Positions 36,754-44,632 of a stretch of 64,000 nt of DNA are shown one piece after another. Each line of letters starts with the position of its first letter. Positions within the stretch are counted from its first letter, which is position 1. Made by a program: the position numbers and the translations under genes. The notes beneath the pieces were generated by a model, which made no database searches, was not told the origin of the DNA, and worked only from the letters and a program-made list of their open reading frames with translations. The stretch is taken from assembly GCA_963809825.1 (NCBI GenBank), contig CAWELJ010000009.1, forward strand, positions 344,516-408,515. The letters run 5' to 3'. The stretch comes from Bog-473 sp963809825. Lineage in GTDB: Bacteria; Actinomycetota; Acidimicrobiia; Acidimicrobiales; RAAP-2.

Positions 36754-38190
36754 TTGGCGCTCCGCCAGGAAGAGCTCACAAGCCTTTGCGACGACGTCGA
36801 CCTGGACCGCGACCGCGCGCTGGTCGAGCGGTGCCAGGCCGGTGACTCCGCCGCGTTCGGCAACCTGTACGCGCGCTACTACGAACGTCTGCTGCGCTTC
36901 TGCCTGCGGAGGCTGAACGACCGCCACGAGGCCGAGGACGCGGCGCAAGAGGCGTTCGCCCGCGCCTGGAAGGCCCTCCCCCGCTTCGCCGGGGAACGCC
37001 GCTTCTATCCCTGGCTCACCGTGATCGCGGGCAACATCTGCACGGACATGCTGCGCCGCCGTTCGCGCAGCACGCCGACCGACGACTTGGAGCTGACCGC
37101 GCAGCATCCGGTCGGCGTGGTGGGCGAGGACACCTCCGAGGAGCTCGTGCTCGCCGCGGTCGACGGCGAGCTGGTCAACCGGGCGCTCGACCGCCTCTCG
37201 ACGCGTCACCGGCACGTGCTGGCGATGCGCGAAGGGTCGGGATGGACCTACCAGCAGATCGCCGACCACGAGGGAGTCGAGATCGGGACGATCGAGACGC
37301 TCCTCTGGCGGGCCCGCCAGGCCCTCAAGCGCGAGTTCGCCGTCGTGTCCGAATCGAAGGACGCGCTCGCCGGCTTCCTCATCGCCACCGGCGTGCTCTT
37401 CCGCCGCAGCATCTTCCGACTGGCCCACCGGGGCGCATCGGTGCAGCACCAGAGTGGCGGCACCGGGGGCCTGCGCAACGCCGTGGCCGGCGTGGCGGTC
37501 ACCGGCGCTGCCGTCGCAGCGGCGTTCATCGCCCCGCACGCGCTCTCCGGTGGACCGAGCCATCCGGTGCCGGGCTCGCCGGGAACGGCGCTGGCGGCAC
37601 CGCCGTTCGCGCTCGCAGGGACGTCCCCCACGGCGGATTCCACCTCGCTACCGGGCGGGACTGCGACGTCGGGTGGGGGCACCAACGCAGGCTCGTCGGG
37701 ATCTTCGTCCGGCGGAGCGACGGGCACCGGTTCCGCCGCCGGCGGGTCGGCGGGTCGGGGCGGCTCGCTCCTGGGCGGCACGCTGCCGTCCGGATCGTCC
37801 GGAGGCGGCGTGACCGGGGGCCTGTCGAACGGCTTGAACCAGGCCGCCGGCGGGTTGAGCAACACGGTCAACGGCGTGACCGGCGGCGTGAGCAACACGG
37901 TCAACGGCGTGACCGGCGGCGTGAGCAACACGCTCAATGGCGTGACCGGCGGCGTGGCCGGCGGCGTGACCGGGGCGCTCAACAACACGGTCAACGGCGT
38001 GACCGGGGCGCTCAACAACACGGTCAACGGCCTGGGCCTCGGCGGTCTGGTGGGCGGGACGACGGGCGCCGGCACCTCGACGGGCACCGGCGGCGGCACG
38101 GCCGCCCCCCCGGCGTCGACAACCACCTCGACCACCTCCTTGCTGGGCGGGCTGGGCAACACCGTCAACGGACTGCTCGGCGGGGGCTGA
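36754..38190 (+). CDS. ECF sigma factor fused to a transmembrane segment and exported repeat tail
   Basis: 478 residues from TTG 36754 behind GGAGGGGGAGGAACGG. Residues about 25-100 are sigma region 2 (FGNLYARYYERLLRFCLRR, EDAAQEAFARAWKAL); about 145-200 are region 4 (LDRLSTRHRHVLAMR, YQQIADHEGVEIGTIETLLWRARQALKRE). A hydrophobic helix follows at about 243-262 (VAGVAVTGAAVAAAFIA), then some 210 residues of Gly/Ser/Thr/Asn low complexity with an 11-residue repeat NTVNGVTGGVS. The predicted topology is sigma domains inside and tail outside, so activity could be gated by proteolysis or by the envelope state. It is divergent from the mce operon and precedes the Mce ATPase gene. Confidence 0.88.
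   Translation: MALRQEELTSLCDDVDLDRDRALVERCQAGDSAAFGNLYARYYERLLRFCLRRLNDRHEAEDAAQEAFARAWKALPRFAGERRFYPWLTVIAGNICTDMLRRRSRSTPTDDLELTAQHPVGVVGEDTSEELVLAAVDGELVNRALDRLSTRHRHVLAMREGSGWTYQQIADHEGVEIGTIETLLWRARQALKREFAVVSESKDALAGFLIATGVLFRRSIFRLAHRGASVQHQSGGTGGLRNAVAGVAVTGAAVAAAFIAPHALSGGPSHPVPGSPGTALAAPPFALAGTSPTADSTSLPGGTATSGGGTNAGSSGSSSGGATGTGSAAGGSAGRGGSLLGGTLPSGSSGGGVTGGLSNGLNQAAGGLSNTVNGVTGGVSNTVNGVTGGVSNTLNGVTGGVAGGVTGALNNTVNGVTGALNNTVNGLGLGGLVGGTTGAGTSTGTGGGTAAPPASTTTSTTSLLGGLGNTVNGLLGGG
37856..38031 (+). repeat. 33-bp in-frame tandem repeats in the sigma-factor tail
   Basis: Three near-identical 33-bp units encode SNTVNGVTGGV or SNTLNGVTGGV, followed after a short GG spacer by two related units encoding NNTVNGVTGAL. 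Differences between units are mostly silent or conservative, so the array is probably recent and slippage-prone. It codes for the distal extracytoplasmic tail. Confidence 0.85.
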
Positions 38191-38248
38191 CCCGCCCGAG
38201 CAACCCGCGCCGGGCGCAAGCCTCGCCCGGGGTACGGGTTCTCCTCAT

Positions 38249-39187
38249 ATGGACACCCAGCAGCTCGACGCCGTCCAGCCCTGGATCGCCCCCGGCGAGC
38301 CGATCATCTCCCTGCGCGGGGTCACCAAGTCGTTCGGCTCCCACACCGTCCTCGAGGACATCACTTTCGACGTCCCGAAGGGCCGCATCACGGCGATCCT
38401 GGGCCCCTCGGGCACGGGGAAGTCGGTCCTCCTCAAGAACATCCTCGGGCTGCTGAAGCCCGAGCGGGGGGAGATCTGGGTCGACGGCGACCAGATCGTG
38501 GGGCTGCGCGAGCGCCGCCTCTACGAGGTGCGCAAGAAGTTCGGCGTCCTGTTCCAGGACGGTGCCCTCTTCGGATCGATGAACCTCTACGACAACATCG
38601 CCTTCCCGCTGCGCGAGCACACGCGCAAGAACGAGGCCGAGATCCGTGAGCTCGTCCACCGCAACGCGGAGCTGGTCGGCCTGATGGACCACCTCAAGAA
38701 GCTCCCCGGCGAGGTCTCCGGCGGCATGAAGAAGCGGGCCGGCCTCGCCCGGGCCATGGTGACCGAGCCCGAGATCGTGCTGTTCGACGAGCCCGATTCG
38801 GGCCTCGACCCGGTCCGGGTGGCCTACCTCGACGAGCTGGTCGTCACCGCCCAGAAGGAGACGGGCGCGACCTTCTTCATCATCACGCACAACATCCAGT
38901 CGGTCATGCGGACCGCCGAATTCATGGGCGTGCTGTTCCGCTCGAACCTGGTGAAGTTCGCCAGCAAGGCCGACATGGTGGCCACCGACAACCCGATCAT
39001 CCAGCAGTTCCTCTCCGGGCGCCCCGAGGGCCCCATCGGCATGGACGAGATGGCGGATGCGGGCGGTGACGCCAGCCGCTACATCGAGGGCGACACGGCG
39101 GCGCTCCAGTTCGGGCCCCTGGCCCGTCCGGGCGAGGTCGCCATGGCGGCGCGGACGCCCAGCGACCAGCCCGTCCCGCCGGGCTGA
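38249..39187 (+). CDS. mceG: Mce transporter ATP-binding protein (MceG/Mkl, MlaF family)
   Basis: 312 residues. Walker A GPSGTGKSVLLKN, Q-loop VLFQDGALFGSMNLYDN, signature VSGGMKKRAGLARAM, Walker B IVLFDEPDSGLDPVR and switch THNIQSV mark an MlaF/MceG ATPase. It energises YrbEA/YrbEB to import the lipid passed along the MceA-F tube. The C-terminal extension after about residue 255 is typical of MceG, which in mycobacteria depends on its tail for stability. It lies 58 bp after the sigma-factor fusion, divergent from the mce operon; in mycobacteria mceG is unlinked. Confidence 0.94.
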   Translation: MDTQQLDAVQPWIAPGEPIISLRGVTKSFGSHTVLEDITFDVPKGRITAILGPSGTGKSVLLKNILGLLKPERGEIWVDGDQIVGLRERRLYEVRKKFGVLFQDGALFGSMNLYDNIAFPLREHTRKNEAEIRELVHRNAELVGLMDHLKKLPGEVSGGMKKRAGLARAMVTEPEIVLFDEPDSGLDPVRVAYLDELVVTAQKETGATFFIITHNIQSVMRTAEFMGVLFRSNLVKFASKADMVATDNPIIQQFLSGRPEGPIGMDEMADAGGDASRYIEGDTAALQFGPLARPGEVAMAARTPSDQPVPPG

Positions 39188-39211
39188 GCCCGCGGTCCCG
39201 CCCCCCAACGA

Positions 39212-39258
39212 GAACGCCGCCGGCCCCGGGTGGTGCGACCCCAGAGCCGGCGGCGTTC
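39212..39258. terminator. bidirectional hairpin between mceG and glnII
   Basis: A perfect 13-bp stem (GAACGCCGCCGGC at 39212-39224 with GCCGGCGGCGTTC at 39246-39258) encloses a 21-base loop, between two convergent genes. There is no long T-run, which is common for actinobacterial terminators. Position and symmetry make it a good shared terminator. Confidence 0.75.
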
Positions 39259-39274
39259 CCGATCAGGCGTCGGC

Positions 39275-40285
39275 TCAGTCGCCGGCGGCGGCCCCGCAGA
39301 CGGTCTCGACCATGAGGCCACTGACGACGTAGGGGTCCATGTTGGCGTTGGGACGCCGGTCCTCGAGCCACCCCTTCTTGTTCTTGGCGACGGCCCACGG
39401 GATCCGGATGGACGCGCCACGGTCCGAGGTGCCGTAGCTGAACGTCGTGTAGTGCGCCGTCTCGTGCGCACCGGTCAGGCGGTGCTCGATGCCGATGCCG
39501 TAGTTGGACACGTGCTCGTCGACCCGCTTCCCCAGCGCCTCGCAGCCCGCGATGATGACGTCCCAGCCGCCGTCCTCGCGCATGGCCTTGGTGGAGAAGT
39601 TGGTGTGGGCCCCGGCACCGTTCCAGTCGCCGAGCACCGGCTTCGGCTCGAGAGTGGCGAACACGTCGAAGTCCTCGGCGATGCGGAAGAGCAGCCAGCG
39701 CGCCACCCAGAGCTGGTCCCCGATGGCCGGCGGGGGCAGCACGCCGATCTGGAACTCCCACTGGCCCATCATCACCTCGGCGTTGGTTCCCTCAATGGCC
39801 AGCCCGGCCTTGAGGCAGGCCGCCGTGTGGCGCTCGACGATCTCGCGTCCGGGCATCTTGTCGCCCCCGACGCCGCAGTAGTACGGACCCTGGGGGGCGG
39901 GGAACCCGGCCTCGGGCCAGCCGAGCGGGCGTCCGTACTGGAAGAACGTGTACTCCTGCTCGATCCCGAACCACGGCTCCTGGTCGGCGTACTTCTCCGA
40001 CAGCTCGGCGCACTTGCGCCGGGAGTTCGTGCTGTGCGGCGTCATGTCGGGGTGGAGCACCTCGCACATGACCAGCTTGTCGCCCTCGGCCCGCAGGGGG
40101 TCGGGGCACACGAACACCGGCTGCAGCACGCAGTCCGAGTCGCTGCCCTCGGCCTGGTTCGTGCTCGAGCCGTCGAAGCCCCAGATCGGGGGCGTCTTGC
40201 CGTCCTCGACGATCTTCGTCTTGCTCCGGAGCAGCGGGGTGGGCTCCGTCCCGTCGATCCAGATGTACTCGGCCTGATAGCTCAT
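39275..40285 (-). CDS. glnII: glutamine synthetase, type II (GlnII, eukaryote-like)
   Basis: 336 residues, the GSII size rather than the 470 of GlnA. GSII makes glutamine from glutamate, ammonia and ATP. Blocks WGFDGSSTNQAEGSDSDC, PWFGIEQEYTFF, NAEVMMGQWEFQIG, LGDWNGAGAHTNFSTKAMR and RRPNANMDPYVV include the metal, glutamate and ATP contacts. GSII is found in eukaryotes, rhizobia and some actinobacteria; no adenylylation site is expected. It is monocistronic, with a palindrome in its upstream region (40414-40430). Confidence 0.95.
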   Translation of the reverse strand: MSYQAEYIWIDGTEPTPLLRSKTKIVEDGKTPPIWGFDGSSTNQAEGSDSDCVLQPVFVCPDPLRAEGDKLVMCEVLHPDMTPHSTNSRRKCAELSEKYADQEPWFGIEQEYTFFQYGRPLGWPEAGFPAPQGPYYCGVGGDKMPGREIVERHTAACLKAGLAIEGTNAEVMMGQWEFQIGVLPPPAIGDQLWVARWLLFRIAEDFDVFATLEPKPVLGDWNGAGAHTNFSTKAMREDGGWDVIIAGCEALGKRVDEHVSNYGIGIEHRLTGAHETAHYTTFSYGTSDRGASIRIPWAVAKNKKGWLEDRRPNANMDPYVVSGLMVETVCGAAAGD

Positions 40286-40413
40286 GAATTCTCCCGTGTT
40301 CCCCTTCTTCTCTGTGGACGGTGGGCGCTGCCAGGGGTCGGGCCGGGCGCCGGTGTCGGGCGCGGCACTCCCCGTGCTGATTCAGTCTCGCCCGACCCTA
40401 TTTCGCCGCAGTA

Positions 40414-40430
40414 TCGGTTATGTGAACCGA
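40414..40430. promoter_or_regulatory. inverted repeat upstream of glnII
   Basis: TCGGTT and AACCGA are perfect complements across ATGTG, about 129 bp upstream of the glnII ATG in a locally AT-richer patch. It may be an operator or part of the promoter. It does not match the GlnR box as I remember it, so the regulator is left open. The 460-bp gap 40286-40745 holds this repeat, one GC hairpin and no gene I can support. Confidence 0.35.
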
Positions 40431-40503
40431 CGATGAATTGGGCCAGGTCCCTGCCACGGGGGTCTCCGTCCGGCGGCACGGAACCCCTGGTAGATCGGGT
40501 CGG

Positions 40504-40522
40504 GGGCCGTCTCTGACGGCCC
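40504..40522. other. GC-rich hairpin in the glnII upstream gap
   Basis: GGGCCGTC and GACGGCCC form an 8-bp stem with a TCT loop. It has no T-run and no gene ending beside it on either strand, so it is noted as a structure rather than a terminator. Confidence 0.3.
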
Positions 40523-40745
40523 GGGGAGCCCGAGGCCCTCCCGGGCCCCGGGGTGGGGTCGTCGGCGGCCGGGCTCAGAAGGAGGGAGGGCCGCCGCCGG
40601 AGGGAGGCCCGCCGTCGCCGGGATTCCCTGCCCACGTCAGGGCACGGGGCAGGGGTATCTCCTGGCGATTGTCCGGCACTCCGCGATGACCGACGCCCCT
40701 GCCGCCGGGTCGAGATGCGCCGACTCCGGCTGACACACTCTGTGC

Positions 40746-41135
40746 ATGCCCATCTGGCGTCGCACCGAGCAGACCCCGGTGGACGATCCCGACCGGCACT
40801 GGCGGGAGGAGATTGCTCCTCGGATCAAAGCTGCGAAGGAGGAGCGTCGGAGGCGGCTCGTTGGCCAAGAGGACCGCGTTGCAGGCATCGAACGTGTGCT
40901 CTTCGATCGAGACGCCATCGGCATCAACTTCGAGACCAACACCGACGAATACCGAGCCGAGGCAGAGACGATCACGCTTCGTCTGCCAGAGGCGTCCACG
41001 CAGGACGAACTCCTTCGGATTGTTCATGAGGAGTTTGTCACCTGGTTTGGTGAGTCCACTGCGGGACCGATTACCCGGTACGAACCGATCGCATCTGAAA
41101 TCTGGGAGCTGGTTCACAGGAGCACCAGCCCCTGA
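40746..41135 (+). CDS. hypothetical protein (129 aa)
   Basis: An acidic/basic-rich soluble protein beginning MPIWRRTEQTPVDDPDRHW with a charged helix (KAAKEERRRRLVGQEDRV) and a C-terminal region containing LLRIVHEEFVTWFGE. The HEEFVTWF stretch hints at a helical zinc-less fold, but no family is recognised. Base composition is lower in GC and wobble use is looser than in genes to either side, suggesting recent acquisition. No Shine-Dalgarno sequence precedes the ATG, so a leaderless transcript is possible. Confidence 0.55.
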   Translation: MPIWRRTEQTPVDDPDRHWREEIAPRIKAAKEERRRRLVGQEDRVAGIERVLFDRDAIGINFETNTDEYRAEAETITLRLPEASTQDELLRIVHEEFVTWFGESTAGPITRYEPIASEIWELVHRSTSP

Positions 41136-41194
41136 ACACCCTCCTGGTGTTCCCCCTACCGCCGGGTCGTTCGGAAACAAGAGGAGATCAACAG

Positions 41195-41500
41195 ATGTCG
41201 GCAACGCTGAAGTTGACGCACAAGGCAATCGGAGCGGAGGTACGTCGTGGCTCGTACGATGTCGTGGTCGACGGTGAGCAGGTCGGATCGGTCGAAATGA
41301 ACGCCACGATCGAGGTACCAGTCGCGCCTGGACGTCGTACCCTGCAGGTCCGCAATGGCCGAAAGTCGAGCAGTACCGAAACCTTCGACGCCGCCGAGGG
41401 CGAGATCGTCGCCTTCCGATGCACCGGCAAGAGGTTCTTGCCGATCTTTCTGGCATCCTTCATCGTTCCCAGGCTGGCACTGAAACTCGTTCGCGATTGA
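41195..41500 (+). CDS. hypothetical beta-rich protein with C-terminal hydrophobic segment (101 aa)
   Basis: From ATG 41195 with GAGGAGA upstream. Residues 5-75 alternate strands and turns (AIGAEVRRGSYDVVVDGEQVGSV, then a PGRRTLQVRNGRKSS hairpin), resembling PEGA-like or carbohydrate-binding small beta domains. The C-terminal RFLPIFLASFIVPRLALKL is a hydrophobic helix. It follows the 129-residue gene by 59 bp on the same strand and shares its lower GC. Function unknown. Confidence 0.6.
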   Translation: MSATLKLTHKAIGAEVRRGSYDVVVDGEQVGSVEMNATIEVPVAPGRRTLQVRNGRKSSSTETFDAAEGEIVAFRCTGKRFLPIFLASFIVPRLALKLVRD

Positions 41501-41639
41501 GCCGTCGCGGTCTCGAACGGCGATCGCTCGTCTGAAAGCTCTTCGGCAACGGGGATGGCGATCTTCCGCCGCGTGTCACAGGCGTGGATCTTCACAAGAC
41601 CCGACGCCTTCCCTATGATCGAATCGAGGTGAGAGCGAG

Positions 41640-41891
41640 ATGCACAATGGACGTGGTGAGCGCACCGAGGTGGACCTCGATTCGATTCTCCCCCTGCACC
41701 CACGCCTTGGCCAAGACGTATTCCAGATGGATACTGAACTGTGGGCGATCCACGGGTATATCCCTGTCGACGGGGAAGTGATTTTGGCCGAGTTCGACCG
41801 TCGCGAGACGGCAACGACGGTTCTCGCCCAGCTTGCGGCAGCGCAGCACCATGCACGAACTCGGCATTCGGACTCTGTCCGGCGTCCATGA
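41640..41891 (+). CDS. hypothetical protein (83 aa)
   Basis: ATG 41640 is preceded by GAGGTGAGAGCGAG, a good ribosome site. The product begins MHNGRGERTEVDLDSILP, continues with a folded-looking core (ELWAIHGYIPVDGEVILAEF) and ends in a helical, His/Arg-rich tail. No family recognised. It belongs to the same lower-GC group of small genes between glnII and degV. Confidence 0.55.
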   Translation: MHNGRGERTEVDLDSILPLHPRLGQDVFQMDTELWAIHGYIPVDGEVILAEFDRRETATTVLAQLAAAQHHARTRHSDSVRRP

Positions 41892-42143
41892 CCTTTGAGT
41901 GCCAACGCGTGAGCTGACAGGGTGCCCCCTGCCCCCCATCGCCGGGCTGGTGGGATAGTTCGGCTCCTGTGGCACGGACTCCCGTGCGGCTATTTCACCG
42001 AAACCTTGACCTGAGGCCGGGCCCTGTGCCTGGGTCCGCCCGGCACCAGCGCCTTCAAGTGACCTAAGCCTCTTTCTGGCTGCAACGACCAGTGCTTGCA
42101 TGAGCGGCGGGTGTGGTGAAGACCGAAAGAGGAGGAGGCTCCG

Positions 42144-42986
42144 ATGCCCGGTGTCTTCGTGGTCACCGATAGCTCGTGCGACTTGGAACAAGACGACATC
42201 GACCCGTTCAATATCGAGATCGTGCCCCTGACGATCCGATTTGGGAGCGAAGAGTTCACCGATCGCCAGGACCTCAGCGTCGAAGACTTCTACCGACGAA
42301 TGGCAAACGCCGAAGAGCTCCCCCAGACGGCCTGCCCGTCGCCTGGTGCGTTCGAACAGGCCTTTCGCAACGCACGAGACGCCGGAGCTGACGCAGTGGT
42401 TTGTCTCACCATCTCGAGCGACTTGTCAACCACATTTCAGTCAGCCCTCACCGCAGCTGCCGCGTGCGGGGGGCGTCTCGTCGTCCATGTGATCGACAGC
42501 CGGACGGTGTCAAGCGGGCTCGGCACAATTGTGATCGAGGCCGGCCGAGTCGCCGCCGAAGGAGCCGACATCGGTACGGTATTGCGTCGGGTCAGCGACC
42601 TCGTCGCGCGCACGCACGTGCTGGCGGCCCTGAACACGTTGGAGAATCTGAAGAAAGGTGGGCGAATTGGCGGCGCCACGGCAATGGTGGGTTCACTGCT
42701 GTCGATCAAGCCGGTGATCGACCTCACCGGTGGCGTCGTTCACGAAGCCGGTAAGGCCCGAACTCGCAAGAGGGCGCTGCATATGCTCTCTGAACGCATG
42801 GACGCCGCAGGGCCGATCGAGCACATTGCAGTGATGCATTGTGGCGCACCGGACATCGACCAATTCCTCGACCTGATCGCACCACGCTTTCCTCGAGAGG
42901 CCATTCGGATCGGCACGTTGGGTGCCGTCGTCGGCGTGCACGGCGGCGCCCAGATGATCGGTGTCAGTTGGATTGCCGCTGCCTAG
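42144..42986 (+). CDS. DegV-family fatty-acid-binding protein
   Basis: 280 residues. DegV (FakB-type) proteins bind a fatty acid, and some present it to the kinase FakA for phosphorylation. Signature blocks are FVVTDSSCDLEQ, VPLTIRFGSEEFTD, ACPSPGAFEQAF, ISSDLSTTFQSA, the conserved ENLKKGGRIGG and LLSIKPVIDLTGGVV. The second Ser in the ISSDLSTT region contacts the lipid carboxylate in the family. No fakA is nearby. Ribosome site AGAGGAGGAGG is just upstream. Confidence 0.92.
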   Translation: MPGVFVVTDSSCDLEQDDIDPFNIEIVPLTIRFGSEEFTDRQDLSVEDFYRRMANAEELPQTACPSPGAFEQAFRNARDAGADAVVCLTISSDLSTTFQSALTAAAACGGRLVVHVIDSRTVSSGLGTIVIEAGRVAAEGADIGTVLRRVSDLVARTHVLAALNTLENLKKGGRIGGATAMVGSLLSIKPVIDLTGGVVHEAGKARTRKRALHMLSERMDAAGPIEHIAVMHCGAPDIDQFLDLIAPRFPREAIRIGTLGAVVGVHGGAQMIGVSWIAAA

Positions 42987-43184
42987 GAGATCCGGGTGAG
43001 TTCGGTACGCCGGGATCGTCCACTTCTCCCCCACGTACCCTGTTGAAGCGATGGAGCACGATTTTGCCCGGGACGCGACGAAGGGCCGGATCGGTCGACC
43101 CGGCCCTCCTCGCATGCTTCCGGTTCCAGCACGGCCCGATGACCGCCGCACGTCCTGCGGTCGGTGGCCGCCCGCCGGCGAGGA

Positions 43185-43412
43185 CTAGCAGCTGGTGCTG
43201 TTGAGTCCCCCGACGCATGTGTTCGCGCTGCTGAACAGGCCGGAGATGCCCCCGCCCAGTGCAGCGACCGCGACCACGGCCACAACGGCGATCAGACCGA
43301 CCAGCAGCGCGTACTCCACCATGGAGGCGCCACGCTCGGTCCGTGCACGCTCGAGCATTGTTCCGTGAGCGGCCCGCACTGTGGCGAACGCGTTCAGTAC
43401 CAATACCATCAT
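43185..43412 (-). CDS. flp: Flp/Fap-type pilin subunit 1
   Basis: 75 residues from ATG 43412 (GGGGAG six bases upstream). The short leader ends in ERARTERGAS, then the pilin helix MVEYALLVGLIAVVAVVAVAALGGG begins; the G/ASMVEYAL region is the prepilin processing and assembly site of Flp pilins, with Glu5-equivalent in MVEYAL. The C-terminus has two cysteines (NTCVGGLNSTSC) that may form a disulphide. Paralogue of the neighbouring pilin. A 17-bp upstream motif is shared with other Tad units. Confidence 0.93.
   Translation of the reverse strand: MMVLVLNAFATVRAAHGTMLERARTERGASMVEYALLVGLIAVVAVVAVAALGGGISGLFSSANTCVGGLNSTSC
43285..43357. repeat. 73-bp block identical to 43803-43875 in the second pilin gene
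   Basis: The bases coding for the cleavage-site region and first half of the pilin helix match without a mismatch between the two genes (offset 518 bp), while flanking codons differ. This points to recent gene conversion or strong constraint on this segment. Confidence 0.8.
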
Positions 43413-43495
43413 GAGTTGCTCCCCTCTTTGCCCCGTGCAGGTCTCCACTCGTCGACCTGCCCTCTTCAAGCATCGGCCACGCAGCGGTCAAGATC

Positions 43496-43512
43496 CATAG
43501 GACTTTCTGACC
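43496..43512 (-). promoter_or_regulatory. 17-bp Tad-regulon motif upstream of flp pilin 1
   Basis: On the coding strand this reads GGTCAGAAAGTCCTATG, 83 bp before the pilin ATG. It is one of four exact GGTC-N7-CCTATG matches placed before the four Tad/Flp transcription units in this window. Confidence 0.65.
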
Positions 43513-43702
43513 TAATGGGACGGGCACCTGCAGCGCCCGCTCCGCACGTTCCGATGCGGCATCCCCTCGTGAAATCTCCCCCGATACGACAGCGGGCTGG
43601 GTCGGCCGAAGCCAACCCAGCCCAACCGTCATCCCATTGGGGAAGGGGGAATATTCCCTTAGGGAAGCATGTGCTCGCTGATTGCGGCGGTGGCCGCCTC
43701 AG

Positions 43703-43930
43703 CTAGCAGGATGTGCTGTTCAGACCACCCACACAGGTGTTGGCACTGTTGAACAGACCCTTGATGCCCCCTCCGAGCGCCGCCACCGCAACGACGGCAA
43801 CGACGGCGATCAGACCGACCAGCAGCGCGTACTCCACCATGGAGGCGCCACGCTCGGTCCGTGCACGCTCGAGCAGGTTGCTGTGGAAACCACGCACCGC
43901 GAAGAACGCGTTCAGAAACAGCTCAGTCAT
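43703..43930 (-). CDS. flp: Flp/Fap-type pilin subunit 2
   Basis: 75 residues from ATG 43930 (AATGAAGGA upstream). Same build as pilin 1: leader with LLERARTERGAS, helix MVEYALLVGLIAVV, C-terminal NTCVGGLNSTSC. The two proteins are nearly identical after residue about 18, and differ mainly in the leader. Upstream lies another copy of the 17-bp motif. Separate motifs and spacing imply separate promoters for each pilin. Confidence 0.93.
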   Translation of the reverse strand: MTELFLNAFFAVRGFHSNLLERARTERGASMVEYALLVGLIAVVAVVAVAALGGGIKGLFNSANTCVGGLNSTSC

Positions 43931-44026
43931 TCCTTCATTCCCCTCTCTCGCCCCAATGGACCCAAACTGTTGCCCGGCCCCATTTGGAGTTCCCACCACA
44001 TTGTCGGCGATCGCATCGGCCCACTC

Positions 44027-44043
44027 CATAGGCTTTATGGACC
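44027..44043 (-). promoter_or_regulatory. 17-bp Tad-regulon motif upstream of flp pilin 2
   Basis: On the coding strand GGTCCATAAAGCCTATG, 97 bp before the pilin ATG at 43930. Same pattern and orientation as the other three copies. Confidence 0.65.
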
Positions 44044-44077
44044 AATTGCCGCCGCTTCTGCGCGCCTGTTTTCGGCC

Positions 44078-44536
44078 CTATTCGATGGTGACAAGTCCCA
44101 TCACCACCGCACGCACCAGCGCGTGCGTACGGTTCGTGACATCGAGCTTCTGGAAGATGGCCGCGAGATGGTTCTTGGTCGTCTTCGGGCTGATGTACAG
44201 CCGCTGCGAGATCTCGCCGTTGGTGGCACCCTCGGCGAGGAGTTGCAGCACCTCGAGCTCGCGCTGGGTCAGCGACCACGGTCCCCATTGGCGGTCGTCC
44301 ACTCGCCGGTGCGAGGAGACGTCGGGGTCCTGATAGTCGTCGCGCGCCGGCGCCTCGTCGCGGGTCAGCGACGCCCGCGCCCCGCGCAGGCTCTCACTGC
44401 GGTGGACCGTCGTGCTGACCGACGGCCCGGACACCGACACCTGCGTGTAGAACATCCATTCGGGCTCGTTCCCGACCTGCTGGGCGGGCGCCGCAGGCGC
44501 GCTGGGCCACAGGATCGCCGACGCTGTGTTCGACAT
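44078..44536 (-). CDS. LuxR-type HTH transcriptional regulator in the Tad locus
   Basis: 152 residues from ATG 44536 behind GAGGGGGAG. The C-terminal 65 residues are a GerE/LuxR helix-turn-helix: SLTQRELEVLQLLAEGATNGEI, then LYISPKTTKNHLAAIFQKL and ALVRAVVMG. The N-terminal 85 residues are low in predicted structure and are not a receiver or autoinducer domain. Placed between the pilins and tadC, it is the obvious candidate regulator of this locus and of the 17-bp motif. Direct binding is inference. Confidence 0.88.
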   Translation of the reverse strand: MSNTASAILWPSAPAAPAQQVGNEPEWMFYTQVSVSGPSVSTTVHRSESLRGARASLTRDEAPARDDYQDPDVSSHRRVDDRQWGPWSLTQRELEVLQLLAEGATNGEISQRLYISPKTTKNHLAAIFQKLDVTNRTHALVRAVVMGLVTIE

Positions 44537-44619
44537 TCAACTCCCCCTCATTCCGCCCCGATCCGAGGTCCGGTGCGGCTCCTTTCCCACCGCGGACGGT
44601 GGAAACTCCCAGGTCATTG

Positions 44620-44632
44620 TACGCTTCGCGTA
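44620..44632. promoter_or_regulatory. short palindrome upstream of the LuxR-type gene
   Basis: TACGC and GCGTA flank TTC, 84 bp before the ATG at 44536, in a more AT-rich patch. It differs from the 17-bp motif and could be an autoregulatory or promoter-linked site; at 5 bp per arm, chance is possible. Confidence 0.25.

Noticed and set aside
37856..38031. 33-bp repeats considered as a CRISPR array
   Set aside because: Units are contiguous without spacers, in frame and protein-coding, and no cas gene is present.
40504..40522. GGGCCGTC hairpin as a transcription terminator
   Set aside because: No gene ends next to it and there is no T-run on either strand.
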